Assembly: GCA_039184335.1 (NCBI GenBank)
Contig: JBCDBD010000014.1
Span: forward strand, 5,339 to 69,338
Reading direction: 5' to 3'
DNA: 64,000 bases
From: JBCDBD01 sp039184335
GTDB taxonomy: Bacteria; Bacteroidota; Bacteroidia; Flavobacteriales; Flavobacteriaceae
A program made the translations under genes and the position numbers. Under the pieces are notes generated by a model. It saw nothing but the letters and a program-made list of their open reading frames with translations, ran no database searches and was not told the origin of the DNA. Positions 1 through 9,217 of the stretch are shown piece after piece; the first letter of the stretch is position 1, and each line of letters opens with the position of its first letter.

Positions 1-445
1 CCAAAAAATAATCGATTCCTTCCAAGGTAGAAACCTTGATCAATCGAGGGGCGATTTGCTTGGCCTGTTCCTTAGAAAAAAGAATACCGTGCACCGAACG
101 ATCGAACATATGACGTAAGGGTGTCATAATGGTCTTTCGCATGAACATTTCACTGAAAAGATCATTGTGAAATTGAATGGTCACTTCGTGGACACTATGC
201 CTGCATTGGTGCATCTCCCATCCATGGTATACATTGGGGCCCACCAAGACCAGCTCGAAATCGTCTATGGTCTCGATACTTTCGCCTACGGTTCGCTGCA
301 TTCCTTTTCCGTTGGAAATAAAATTCAATTCTATCTCAGGATGAAAGTGAATCGGATAGTCAAAGCTATCACGTACACGGTTCATCACCAGAAAGCTATC
401 TTGTGGTGATAATGAAGTAATCTCTCTTTGGTACTTTTTCAACAT
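1..445 (-). CDS. AraC-family transcriptional regulator, N-terminal part (truncated by window edge)
   Basis: Reading the minus strand from the ATG at 445-443 gives an open frame of 148 codons that runs off the window start. The visible protein has an N-terminal cupin-like sensor segment: around residues 30-40 it reads DYPIHFHPEIELNFI, followed by GKGMQRTVG and then a stretch ending LVLVGPNVYHGW. This His-x-His-Pro-Glu-x-Glu pattern is typical of Bacteroidota AraC regulators that sense small molecules. The two helix-turn-helix motifs expected at the C-terminus lie outside the window. It is transcribed divergently from the susC gene at 846, so it is the obvious candidate regulator of that locus (inference). 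The 80-residue plus-strand frame inside it (167-409) is a shadow. Confidence 0.85.
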   Translation of the reverse strand, partial: MLKKYQREITSLSPQDSFLVMNRVRDSFDYPIHFHPEIELNFISNGKGMQRTVGESIETIDDFELVLVGPNVYHGWEMHQCRHSVHEVTIQFHNDLFSEMFMRKTIMTPLRHMFDRSVHGILFSKEQAKQIAPRLIKVSTLEGIDYFL

Positions 446-469
446 GTGATAAGCAAAAAAGAATTATTG

Positions 470-620
470 TACTATTTTGTCTGCTTGATGGAAAAACACC
501 AAAGGCATGAAATGATAAGAAAATAGCTTTTACAAGGGCTATGATACTCCTACCAAGTATTTAATCATTATCATTTTGATAAAAATGATATTTTTTTATC
601 ACCAATAAGACAAAATAGTA
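470..620. promoter_or_regulatory. Paired 13-bp inverted repeat, candidate operator half-sites
   Basis: TACTATTTTGTCT at 470-482 is the exact reverse complement of AGACAAAATAGTA at 608-620. The copies are centred about 138 bp apart, close to a whole number of DNA turns. The first copy lies 25-37 bp upstream of the regulator's start codon and the second 226 bp or more upstream of susC. This geometry would suit a dimeric regulator that loops DNA and controls both genes, but binding is inference. Confidence 0.45.
570..589. promoter_or_regulatory. Palindrome with 8-bp arms between the paired repeats
   Basis: ATCATTTT at 570-577, loop GATA, then AAAATGAT at 582-589 form a perfect inverted repeat, followed by seven T residues (591-597). 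It could be an operator or a weak AT-rich hairpin. Since the two flanking genes diverge from here, a terminator is not expected, so an operator is slightly favoured. Confidence 0.35.
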
Positions 621-810
621 ACAGCAGTGTTATTATTATCGAAATAAGGATTTTTCTTCTTAAAAAATGAACACAAGATAAATTTTAACACTTTTCTTAA
701 AATTACCTTAATTATAATACAAGTAAATGATAATATAGTATATATTTTATGAATCCTGTTTGTATAATTTTATCACTACTTCTGATGTCACCCTTGATGT
801 CTATTAAAAC

Positions 811-840
811 TAACTTAACATTGAATGAAATAACTTAACA
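811..840 (+). repeat. 10-bp direct repeat in the susC leader
   Basis: TAACTTAACA occurs at 811-820 and again at 831-840, a period of exactly 20 bp (about two helical turns). The second copy ends five bases before the susC ATG at 846. It may be a regulator site or a post-transcriptional leader element; the sequence alone does not decide. Confidence 0.45.
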
Positions 841-845
841 AAACC

Positions 846-3800
846 ATGATGAAACAAACAAATTATTATTCATTGGCTAGACGAAAGTCAACTAAGTTAG
901 ATTATGCGCGATTAAAAATTTATTTTCTCTCGTTCATCTTATGCTTAGGCTTTCAATCATTAGCTGCCAATTCAACCTCGAAAATTAGTAACAAAGCTTT
1001 GGTTCAGACCACAATAAGTGGAACTGTGACCGATGGTGACGGCGCTCCCCTACCTGGGGCCAATGTTGTTGTCAGAGGAACCACCAATGGCACACAGACT
1101 GATTTTGATGGTAATTACACCATCACTGCTGATGCAAATGCAACCTTGGTGTTCAGCTATATTGGTTTTGCCACCCAAGAAGTGGCCGTTAATGGTCAAA
1201 CGACAGTCAATGTCTCCTTACAAGAAGACACCAACAATCTTGATGAGGTCGTTGTTCTTGGGTATTCCACCCAAACCAGGGGCGATTTGACCGGTTCTGT
1301 TGCATCTGTCGATCTTTCTGAAGCCACGAAAGCTCCAATAGTAAATGCAGCTGAAGCACTTGAAGGTCGTGTTTCGGGGGTATCGATTATCAATGCAGGT
1401 GCACCTGGATCATCACCCACCATCAGGATTCGTGGCTTTGGATCTACAAACGGTAACGATCCCCTGTTTATCATTGACGGGGTACAGACCACCGATGGAT
1501 CCATTTTAAACACTATCGATCCTGGGGATATCGCACAGATGAACGTATTGAAAGATGGTGCCGCATCCATCTATGGTGCCAGGGCATCAAATGGAGTAGT
1601 GATCATTACGACCAAAAGTGGAAGCTACAACCAAGACAAAGCTTCGATTTCCTTAGATATGTATACCGGGTTTTCCAGAGCTACTAATCTACCCAGCGTT
1701 TTGAACGCCCAGCAACATGGCGAAATGATTTTCAACAGTATTTCAAATGATGGGTTGACCCCCTCACATCCCCAATACGGCGATGGAGCTTCACCCGTCG
1801 TACCATCTTCCATCATTGGCGCCCCTGTCCCCGTTACTACAAGAAGTGGAGGCAATTGGTTGGATGATGTGTTTGAAACCGCTCCAACCCAAAGTGTTTC
1901 ACTAACCATGGACAATGGTAATGAAAGTGCAAAATATTCTGTAACACTCTCATATCTTAACAGGGAAGGCACCCAATTGGAATCATTCTTTAGAAGAGGT
2001 TTGGCACGAGTCAATTCGGAATTCAAGGTAGGGGAGAAAATACGGATCGGCGAACATATCAACATCTCTTACGCCAACAGTTCTACCCCTAAAAACCCAG
2101 TGTCCTCTTTTGGAAATAATCCGGTTTTGCTGGCCCAACGAAACAGTCCCTTATTGCCCGTACGGGCTGACGATGGCAGTTTTGCCGGTACTTATGATAA
2201 TGCATTGGGGCTTTCGAACCCAACAAATCCGGTAGCAGACCTTATTCGGGCCTCTGATGATTACTACAGGACAATCCGAATTTTAGGTGACGTGTATGCC
2301 TCTTATGAAATCATAGATGGCTTGACAGCCAAGACCTCTATTGGTGGTGACATCGAGCTCGCCCATTCAAGAAGGTTTTTGCCGACCAACCCAGAACATT
2401 CAGAAGCCAGGAGCACCAACCAGTTGACCGAATCTGATGCCGATGTATACAACTGGATCTGGACCAATACCTTAAACTATAACAAAGTATTTGACAAGCA
2501 TAGTGTCAATGCCCTATTTGGTATAGAGGCCGTAGAAACCAGAAATAAGCAAAAGACCATAAGTGTCACTGACTTTTTGTTTGAAGACCCTGACTTTTAC
2601 CTGTTGGATCGAGGGTCTGGAGATCCCGTTTTTGGTTTTGTCGGAGATGATACCACTTCGTTGTACTCGCTTTTTGGAAGTGTCAACTACTCTTATGACA
2701 GTAAGTATTTTTTGACGGCCACCTTGCGTAGGGATACGTCTTCAAATTTTGAGGGCGACAATAGAAAAGATACCTTTCCTGCCTTCAGTGCGGGTTGGTT
2801 GGTGAGTGATGAAGACTGGTTTGGCGACAACTTCGTGAACCGGTTGAAACTAAAGGGTTCTTGGGGTGAATTGGGCAACCAGGCCGTTCCTGTGGCGAAT
2901 CCCACAGTGACCACCTCAAACATTAATCCGGGGCAGTCAAACTATGTGTTCTCAGGTTCAGGAACACCTACAACAGGTGCCATTGTCAGTGCTGTTGGTA
3001 ACGGTGATTTAACTTGGGAAACTTCTGAATCTCTCAACTTCGGTGTAGAATTGGGCTTTTTGGACAATAGGTTAAATTTCGGCATAGAATACTTTGAAAT
3101 CACCACAAATGATTTGATTGCACAAGATTTTACGACAATACCGACCACAGGACCTGATGCCAGTGCCCCATTTGTAAACTTGGGTAATGTGGAGAATACT
3201 GGTTTTGACATTACTTTAAGCTACCAAGACCAAACAGATTCTGGTTTTTCTTACGGAATAGATGTCAATGTATCCACTTACGACAACGAAGTGACCGATC
3301 TGATCAATGAAATACAATTTGGTAATACTGGTTTTCGAGGTGGTGCGGTAACCGCAACCCAAGTCGGTCAACCCATTTCCTCTTTCTACGGATTTGATGT
3401 CATTGACATTTTTTCAAGTGAAGCGGAAGTCAATGCAGCACCAAGTCAAGGATTCGAAAACGCTTCTGATGGTGTAGGTAGGTTCCGATACCGAGATGTG
3501 AACGGTGATAACGTAATCAACGACGAAGATAGGACCTTTATTGGCTCACCACATCCTGATTTTACCTACGGCATCAATTTGAGCTTTGCCTATAAGGGTT
3601 GGGACTTATCGGCATTCTTTTCTGGGGTAGAAGGCAAAGATGCCTATAACTACACCAAAATCTTCACTGATTTTCCAACCTTCTTCAATGGAAACAGAAG
3701 CACTAGGGTTTTGGACTCTTGGACACCTGAAAATACCAATGCCGTACTGCCAGCGCTCAGTGGTTCCATCACCAATAATGAAACAAGCCCGAACTCCTAT

Positions 3801-4073
3801 TTCGTAGAAGATGCTTCATACCTAAGACTTAAGAACTTACAAATAGGTTATACCTTACCTGATACCATTCTCGACAAACTTGGCATTGAAAATATTCGAT
3901 TGTACTTTCAGGCATCCAATTTATTCACAATTACAGATTACAACGGGCTAGACCCTGAAGTACCTATCATTGTTGGCAATAACGGTGCTACGGACAACCT
4001 TACCCAAGGGGTGGATGTATCGGCTTTTCCATTGGCCCAGATATTTACTTTCGGAACTAATTTTAAATTCTAA
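846..4073 (+). CDS. SusC/RagA-family TonB-dependent outer-membrane transporter
   Basis: This 1075-residue protein has the full SusC architecture. A signal sequence ending near SLAAN is followed by a carboxypeptidase-like regulatory beta domain at about residues 55-130 (SGTVTDGDGAPLPGANVVV), a TonB-box-like segment (LDEVVVLGYSTQ), the plug domain with the SusC signature NVLKDGAASIYGARASNGVV at about 235-255, and a long beta-barrel ending in an aromatic residue (FGTNFKF). It should import a ligand delivered by its SusD partner, using TonB energy. The stop is five bases before susD, so the two are co-transcribed. The start may be 846 or the adjacent ATG at 849. The substrate is unknown because no carbohydrate-active enzyme or transporter-specific gene lies nearby. 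Confidence 0.95.
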   Translation: MMKQTNYYSLARRKSTKLDYARLKIYFLSFILCLGFQSLAANSTSKISNKALVQTTISGTVTDGDGAPLPGANVVVRGTTNGTQTDFDGNYTITADANATLVFSYIGFATQEVAVNGQTTVNVSLQEDTNNLDEVVVLGYSTQTRGDLTGSVASVDLSEATKAPIVNAAEALEGRVSGVSIINAGAPGSSPTIRIRGFGSTNGNDPLFIIDGVQTTDGSILNTIDPGDIAQMNVLKDGAASIYGARASNGVVIITTKSGSYNQDKASISLDMYTGFSRATNLPSVLNAQQHGEMIFNSISNDGLTPSHPQYGDGASPVVPSSIIGAPVPVTTRSGGNWLDDVFETAPTQSVSLTMDNGNESAKYSVTLSYLNREGTQLESFFRRGLARVNSEFKVGEKIRIGEHINISYANSSTPKNPVSSFGNNPVLLAQRNSPLLPVRADDGSFAGTYDNALGLSNPTNPVADLIRASDDYYRTIRILGDVYASYEIIDGLTAKTSIGGDIELAHSRRFLPTNPEHSEARSTNQLTESDADVYNWIWTNTLNYNKVFDKHSVNALFGIEAVETRNKQKTISVTDFLFEDPDFYLLDRGSGDPVFGFVGDDTTSLYSLFGSVNYSYDSKYFLTATLRRDTSSNFEGDNRKDTFPAFSAGWLVSDEDWFGDNFVNRLKLKGSWGELGNQAVPVANPTVTTSNINPGQSNYVFSGSGTPTTGAIVSAVGNGDLTWETSESLNFGVELGFLDNRLNFGIEYFEITTNDLIAQDFTTIPTTGPDASAPFVNLGNVENTGFDITLSYQDQTDSGFSYGIDVNVSTYDNEVTDLINEIQFGNTGFRGGAVTATQVGQPISSFYGFDVIDIFSSEAEVNAAPSQGFENASDGVGRFRYRDVNGDNVINDEDRTFIGSPHPDFTYGINLSFAYKGWDLSAFFSGVEGKDAYNYTKIFTDFPTFFNGNRSTRVLDSWTPENTNAVLPALSGSITNNETSPNSYFVEDASYLRLKNLQIGYTLPDTILDKLGIENIRLYFQASNLFTITDYNGLDPEVPIIVGNNGATDNLTQGVDVSAFPLAQIFTFGTNFKF

Positions 4074-4078
4074 AAAAA

Positions 4079-5791
4079 ATGAAAAAGAGATTATTTTATT
4101 ACGTAATGGTATTTGTCGCGATACTTGCCTGTAGCGATGAATTCACTGAACAAGCAGCTGTCGGTGCACTGACCGACGAGGCAATCGCCAACGAAACAGG
4201 AATCGATCTGTTGTTGACCGGTGCTTACTCGGCCCTGGATGGGGTACGATTGAACCAAACTGGAAATGGTTTTGCCATAGGCCCAGACAACTGGTGGTTT
4301 GATGTGTTGTCAGATGATGCGCATAAGGGGAGTACCGATAGCGACCAGGTCGAATTGTTTCAATTGGAAACCTACGATATCCAAACCAGTAACCCATATA
4401 TATTGGGAAGATGGTTGTCTTTGTATGCCGGGGCAAACCGTTCCAACGCCGTGATTGCTTTGATTGCGACCATCGAAGAAGGGGACTTCAGTGCCAAGTT
4501 GGCCGAGGCCCGGTTTCTTAGAGGGTACTATAATTTTGAATTGCAAAAAATGTTTGGCAATCCTGCCTATATTTCTGAAGAAAATTACGCCAATACTGAA
4601 TTCAATCAACCCAATCCAGGTCCTATCTGGGACCAAATTGAGGCTGACTTTCAATTTGCTACAGAGAACCTGCCCGGTGCACAGGCTGATGCCGGTAGAC
4701 CAACATCATGGACAGCCAAGGCCTTTTTAGGAAAAGCTTACTTATATCAAGCTGAATGGGGAAGTGCCTTGAGCGAATTACAGGATGTCATCAACAATGG
4801 ACCATATGCCCTCAGCCCAGAATATTTGGCCAATTTTACCGCAGCGGGCGAAAATTCCCCTGAGTCGATATTTGCGGTCCAGTTTGCTTCTGATGGGGGA
4901 CAATCCTTAAACGGAAACCAAGGGGGTACCCTAAACTTCCCTGGAGGTGGACCCTTTGCCTCATGTTGTGGTTTTTACCAACCAACCCAAGATTTGGTCA
5001 ATGCCTTTCAAACTGATGGTACTGGCCTACCCTTGTTGGGTACCTATAACCAAACCGATGTCACCAATGACCAAGGTGTGGGATCCGATGAGGCGTTTAC
5101 ACCACACGCTGGTCCTTTAGATCCTAGGGTTGACTATACCGTTGGTCGAAGAGGCATTGATTACAATGGTTTTGGTACCATGGTCGGTGCAGACTGGATC
5201 AGGGCGTTGGCAACCGATATCTCTGGGCCTTACTTGTCAAAGAAAAATGTGTACCAAGCAGATGAACTGGGTGCCAATCAAGGTACTGGTGCTTGGGGCC
5301 AGCAACATTCTGGCGTCAATTACAATGTAATGCGCTTTGCCGATGTATTGTTAATGGCCGCAGAAGCTGCGGTTGAAGCCAGCGGTGATGTTTCCACAGC
5401 TTTGGGCTATGTCAACCAAGTGAGAGACCGTGCCAAGAATATGACCTACATTCAAAATGAAGCAGGTGATGCTGATGCGGCAAACTACCAGATTGAACCC
5501 TATGCTTCTTTCCCTGATGTAGCCTTTGCACGCGAGGCCATCCGTTTCGAAAGAAGACTCGAATTGGGTATGGAAGGACACCGCCTGTTTGATTTGAGAA
5601 GATGGGGTGTTGCAGAAGGCACACTTAATGCCTATGTTTCAAATGAAGACAGGACCATTCCTAATTTTGACACCAAGGTAGCTACCTATCAATCATTTAT
5701 GGACTTGTTGCCCATACCCGTAAATGCCATTGATTTAGCTGGAGTTGATGAAAATGGGGATAATATTTTAACGCAAAACCCAGGATATTAA
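4079..5791 (+). CDS. SusD/RagB-family nutrient-binding outer-membrane lipoprotein
   Basis: The protein has 570 residues. Its N-terminus is a lipoprotein signal with the lipidated Cys at position 18 (AILAC). TPR-like helices follow (LAEARFLRGYYNFELQKMFG), and the C-terminal signature AIRFERRLELGMEGHRLFDL near residue 485 is diagnostic of RagB/SusD. It should sit as the surface lid over the SusC barrel and capture the substrate. It lies immediately after susC in the same operon, and a strong hairpin terminator follows at 5827. The substrate cannot be read from the sequence. Confidence 0.95.
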   Translation: MKKRLFYYVMVFVAILACSDEFTEQAAVGALTDEAIANETGIDLLLTGAYSALDGVRLNQTGNGFAIGPDNWWFDVLSDDAHKGSTDSDQVELFQLETYDIQTSNPYILGRWLSLYAGANRSNAVIALIATIEEGDFSAKLAEARFLRGYYNFELQKMFGNPAYISEENYANTEFNQPNPGPIWDQIEADFQFATENLPGAQADAGRPTSWTAKAFLGKAYLYQAEWGSALSELQDVINNGPYALSPEYLANFTAAGENSPESIFAVQFASDGGQSLNGNQGGTLNFPGGGPFASCCGFYQPTQDLVNAFQTDGTGLPLLGTYNQTDVTNDQGVGSDEAFTPHAGPLDPRVDYTVGRRGIDYNGFGTMVGADWIRALATDISGPYLSKKNVYQADELGANQGTGAWGQQHSGVNYNVMRFADVLLMAAEAAVEASGDVSTALGYVNQVRDRAKNMTYIQNEAGDADAANYQIEPYASFPDVAFAREAIRFERRLELGMEGHRLFDLRRWGVAEGTLNAYVSNEDRTIPNFDTKVATYQSFMDLLPIPVNAIDLAGVDENGDNILTQNPGY

Positions 5792-5826
5792 GTTTAGTTG
5801 AGTTTAATTAGTTTAAGTTTAGCTGT

Positions 5827-5857
5827 ACAGGGCATTGGCAAATGCCCTGTTTTTTTT
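5827..5857 (+). terminator. Rho-independent terminator after susD
   Basis: ACAGGGCATT (5827-5836), loop GGCA, AATGCCCTGT (5841-5850) form a perfect 10-bp stem followed by a run of seven or more T. It lies 35 bases after the susD stop. It also excludes a start for the next gene at 5842, which would fall inside the hairpin. Confidence 0.9.
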
Positions 5858-5892
5858 GCTATCAACTTGATGACTTTGTAATTTCGTATGAC

Positions 5893-8800
5893 ATGTACCG
5901 TACCGTTAGAACCCTTTTTTTATTCTTTTTTATCGTATGCTTTTTCGCATGCCATGAAAAGGAAAGTGTTGAACAGGCACAAGCGCAACACCTGTTCAAA
6001 AAGCTGGCTGCAACACAGTCAGGCATAACATTTTCAAACGATCTGACCGAAAATGATTCCCTCAACTATTTTACATATGCCTACATCTATATGGGCGGTG
6101 GCATATCAGCTGGGGACATCAACAACGATGGCCTTACCGATCTTTTTTTTACAGGCAATATGGTTCCCAATAAGCTTTACCTCAACAAGGGGAACCTACA
6201 GTTTGAAGATATTTCAGAAAAAGCCGGAATTTCAGGAGATGCCAGATGGTATACAGGTACAACAATGAGCGACGTCAACAATGATGGATATTTGGATATC
6301 TATTGTTCTGTTGGTGGCAAATACGGCTCCAAGGAGAATCAGTTGTTCATCAATAACGGAAATCAGACATTTACCGAAATGGGAGAAAGATATGGTATTG
6401 CCGATGAGAGCAACAGCGTACAGGCCACATTTTTTGATTATGACCTAGATGGCGACCTTGACCTATATGTGGCCAATTACCCGCCAACCCCATTTGATGC
6501 CCCCAATTATTTCTATGCGTTTAAACAGAAATATCCAAAGAAGCTGGAAACCGACCGATTGTATAGAAATGACGGTGATTTTTTTACTGATGTTTCAAAA
6601 GAAGCCGGATTGCACTCTTTTGGCCTCTCGTTAAGCGCCACAGTAGGGGATATCAATAAAGATGGCTGGCCCGACATCTATGTATCCAATGACTTCAGCT
6701 CTCCCGACTACCTCTTTATCAACAACAAGAACGGTACATTTTCCGATCAAGTAAGGCATGTGACCAAAAACACCTCTTTCTATGGTATGGGGGTTGATAT
6801 TGCCGATTTCAACAATGATCAACTGCTTGACATTTTGCAGGTAGACATGACCGCACAGAACAACAGACGTTCAAAGGCAAATATGGCGAGTATGAACCCC
6901 GATTTGTTTTGGAGTACGGTACATTCTGGATTCCATTACCAATATATGCAAAACAGTCTACAGCTAAACAATGGTATGCTATCGGACACTTTGCCTGATT
7001 TCAGCAATATCGCAAGGCTTGCAGGGGTGTCTTCAACTGATTGGAGCTGGGGGCCCTTGTTTGCCGATTTGGACAACGATGGCTGGAAAGACATTTTCAT
7101 TTCAAATGGCACACGAAGGGAAATCAACAACCGTGATTTTTTTCTTGGAATAGAAAAAAAAGGAGTTCCGAAAGACAGTTCCCTTCAAAAGAGCTTGGCA
7201 ATACCCTCTGAGAAAATTGACAATTTTGTATTCAAGAACAAGGGTGACCTTACGTTTCAAAAAGTGAACAAAGCTTGGGGAATTGAACACAAAGGCTTCT
7301 CAAATGGCAGTGTATATGTAGACTTGGACAATGATGGTGACCTTGAAATTATCACCAATAACATTGATGGTATAGCCACTGTCTTTGAAAACAAAAGCGC
7401 TGAGACCAATAACTTTGTAGGGCTTAAATTCAAAGGGCCGCAAAAAAACCGCAACGGAATAGGGGTCAAAGCCTTGGTGTTTCATGACAAAATCACCCAA
7501 TACCAAGAAATGACACTGACACGTGGGTTTCAATCTTCGGTGGCTCCACAGTTCCATTTCGGTTTGGGCCAATCCCCACAGATAGATTCGATACAAATCA
7601 TATGGCCAGATCAAAAAAGCCAAACACTTGTAAAGCCTAAAATAAATACACTTTTACTTGTTGAATACCTACATGCAAAAAAAGAACAGCCAACAGCTAA
7701 AGAAAAAGGAGAAAAAATTTTTCAGAACAAAAATGGTATGGCCACCCATAGACATATAGAAAACTTTTACGATGATTTTGCTGAAGAAATTCTACTCCCC
7801 CACCAGACATCGATGTTTGGCCCCAATATTGGCGTTGGGGATTTGAATGGTGACGGCTTGGATGATTTTGTGATCGGTGGTGCCGCCAATTCAGAGATGG
7901 GCATCTTCATACAAGAAGGTGAATCGTTCAAAAAACTACAGTCTGAAACCATAGCTGAAGACAGCGGGCATGAAGATTTAGGCATCCATATTTTTGATGC
8001 CGATAATGATCGTGATAATGATATCTATGTCGTAAGCGGTGGAAACGAGTTTGAGCCAAATTCACCAATGTTACAAGACCGCCTTTATGTCAATGATGGT
8101 CTAGGCAATTTCAAAAGGTCAACCGAAGCCCTACCAGAATTGTTGACCAGTGGCTCAAGGGCCAAGAGCTTTGATTTTGACAAAGATGGTGACTTAGATG
8201 TATTTGTTGGCGGTCGACTGGTACCGGGCAACTACCCAGCACCTGCAACCAGCTATATTTTAGAAAACCAAGGCTCAAAAGACAGTCCCAAATTTGTTGA
8301 TGCCACAGCACGCATTGCACCTGACCTCAAAGAGATAGGCTTGGTGACCGATGCCAGTTGGACGGATTTTGATAACGACGGTTGGGTCGATCTGGTCATT
8401 GTAGGGGAATGGATGCCCATCACACTGTTGAAAAACGATCAGGGCTACTTTACCAATGTCACTGAAAAATATGGTTTAAATGAATCACGGGGGTGGTGGT
8501 TCAGTATCAAAGCGGCAGATTTTGATGAAGATGGCGACACCGATTTTGTAGTGGGCAATTTAGGGCTCAACTATAAATACCAGGCCAATGAAAAAGAGAC
8601 CTTTGATGTCTATTTCAACGACTTTGACAGTAACAATACCGGTGATATTGTCTTAAGCTATTTTAACGATGGGGAAAAATTTCCGGTTCGGGGACGGGAG
8701 TGTTCATCGCAACAAATGCCGGCAATCAAACAAAAATTTAAAAACTATGCCTCTTTTTCAGAGGCCACGCTGGAAGATGTATACTCCAAGGATAATCTTA

Positions 8801-9195
8801 AAAACGCATTGCATTATCAAGTCAAATCATTCGCAAGTGTCTATTTGGAAAATAAGCAGGGGAGCTTTGAAAGCAGGGCGCTACCCAACATGGCCCAACT
8901 ATCATCAATCAACCAAATGCTGATCAATGATTATGACCAAGACAACCATCTCGATTTGGTCATTGCTGGCAATCTACATGGTGCTGAAGTGGAGACTCCA
9001 AGAAACGATGCCAGTAATGGCCTACTCTTAAAAGGGGATGGCAAGGGAAATTTTACAGTGGTCACTGGGCTTCAGAGTGGCCTGTTCGCTAAAGGAGATG
9101 TCAAAGACCTCGCCCAAATCAAAATCAAGGGCCAGCACTATATTATTGTAGCAAAAAACAATGACTACATCCAATTTATAAAAGTCAATGGCTGA
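5893..9195 (+). CDS. FG-GAP/VCBS repeat lipoprotein with ASPIC/UnbV domain (CRTAC1-like)
   Basis: From ATG 5893 the protein has 1100 residues and begins with a lipoprotein signal (FIVCFFAC, Cys 20). It contains about a dozen Asp-rich calcium-binding loops of FG-GAP type, such as DINNDGLTDLFF, DVNNDGYLDIYC, DYDLDGDLDLYV, DLDNDGWKDIFI and DFDKDGDLDVFV, which predict a double beta-propeller. An ASPIC/UnbV segment lies between the propellers at about residues 519-585 (GIGVKALVFHD, then IQIIWPDQK). The nearby frame opening at 5842 lies in the upstream terminator, so 5893 is preferred. Proteins like this often accompany SusC/SusD pairs in Flavobacteriia and are thought to act on the surface in ligand binding. 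The exact role is unknown, and no C-terminal sorting domain of type IX secretion is obvious. Confidence 0.85.
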   Translation: MYRTVRTLFLFFFIVCFFACHEKESVEQAQAQHLFKKLAATQSGITFSNDLTENDSLNYFTYAYIYMGGGISAGDINNDGLTDLFFTGNMVPNKLYLNKGNLQFEDISEKAGISGDARWYTGTTMSDVNNDGYLDIYCSVGGKYGSKENQLFINNGNQTFTEMGERYGIADESNSVQATFFDYDLDGDLDLYVANYPPTPFDAPNYFYAFKQKYPKKLETDRLYRNDGDFFTDVSKEAGLHSFGLSLSATVGDINKDGWPDIYVSNDFSSPDYLFINNKNGTFSDQVRHVTKNTSFYGMGVDIADFNNDQLLDILQVDMTAQNNRRSKANMASMNPDLFWSTVHSGFHYQYMQNSLQLNNGMLSDTLPDFSNIARLAGVSSTDWSWGPLFADLDNDGWKDIFISNGTRREINNRDFFLGIEKKGVPKDSSLQKSLAIPSEKIDNFVFKNKGDLTFQKVNKAWGIEHKGFSNGSVYVDLDNDGDLEIITNNIDGIATVFENKSAETNNFVGLKFKGPQKNRNGIGVKALVFHDKITQYQEMTLTRGFQSSVAPQFHFGLGQSPQIDSIQIIWPDQKSQTLVKPKINTLLLVEYLHAKKEQPTAKEKGEKIFQNKNGMATHRHIENFYDDFAEEILLPHQTSMFGPNIGVGDLNGDGLDDFVIGGAANSEMGIFIQEGESFKKLQSETIAEDSGHEDLGIHIFDADNDRDNDIYVVSGGNEFEPNSPMLQDRLYVNDGLGNFKRSTEALPELLTSGSRAKSFDFDKDGDLDVFVGGRLVPGNYPAPATSYILENQGSKDSPKFVDATARIAPDLKEIGLVTDASWTDFDNDGWVDLVIVGEWMPITLLKNDQGYFTNVTEKYGLNESRGWWFSIKAADFDEDGDTDFVVGNLGLNYKYQANEKETFDVYFNDFDSNNTGDIVLSYFNDGEKFPVRGRECSSQQMPAIKQKFKNYASFSEATLEDVYSKDNLKNALHYQVKSFASVYLENKQGSFESRALPNMAQLSSINQMLINDYDQDNHLDLVIAGNLHGAEVETPRNDASNGLLLKGDGKGNFTVVTGLQSGLFAKGDVKDLAQIKIKGQHYIIVAKNNDYIQFIKVNG

Positions 9196-9217
9196 CAATT
9201 GGGTTTGGTGGCAACAC

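Larger units (their letters stand above)
446..845. other. Divergent AT-rich intergenic region between araC-type gene and susC
   Basis: These 400 bases hold no convincing gene. They are very AT-rich and must contain both divergent promoters. No exact TAnnTTTG box was found for susC; TATAATTT near 760 is a weak candidate. The region holds a perfect 13-bp inverted repeat pair (470-482 and 608-620), an internal 8-bp-arm palindrome (570-589) and a 10-bp direct repeat (811-820, 831-840), each listed separately. Confidence 0.7.

Noticed and set aside
167..409. 80-residue plus-strand frame
   Set aside because: It lies wholly inside the opposite-strand AraC-type gene and resembles no protein.
5842..5892. 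N-terminal extension of the FG-GAP lipoprotein
   Set aside because: It starts inside the terminator hairpin and would hide the lipoprotein signal.
5893..9195. Type IX secretion C-terminal sorting domain on the FG-GAP protein
   Set aside because: The end of the protein reads as a propeller strand and lacks the sorting-domain pattern; a lipoprotein signal is present instead.
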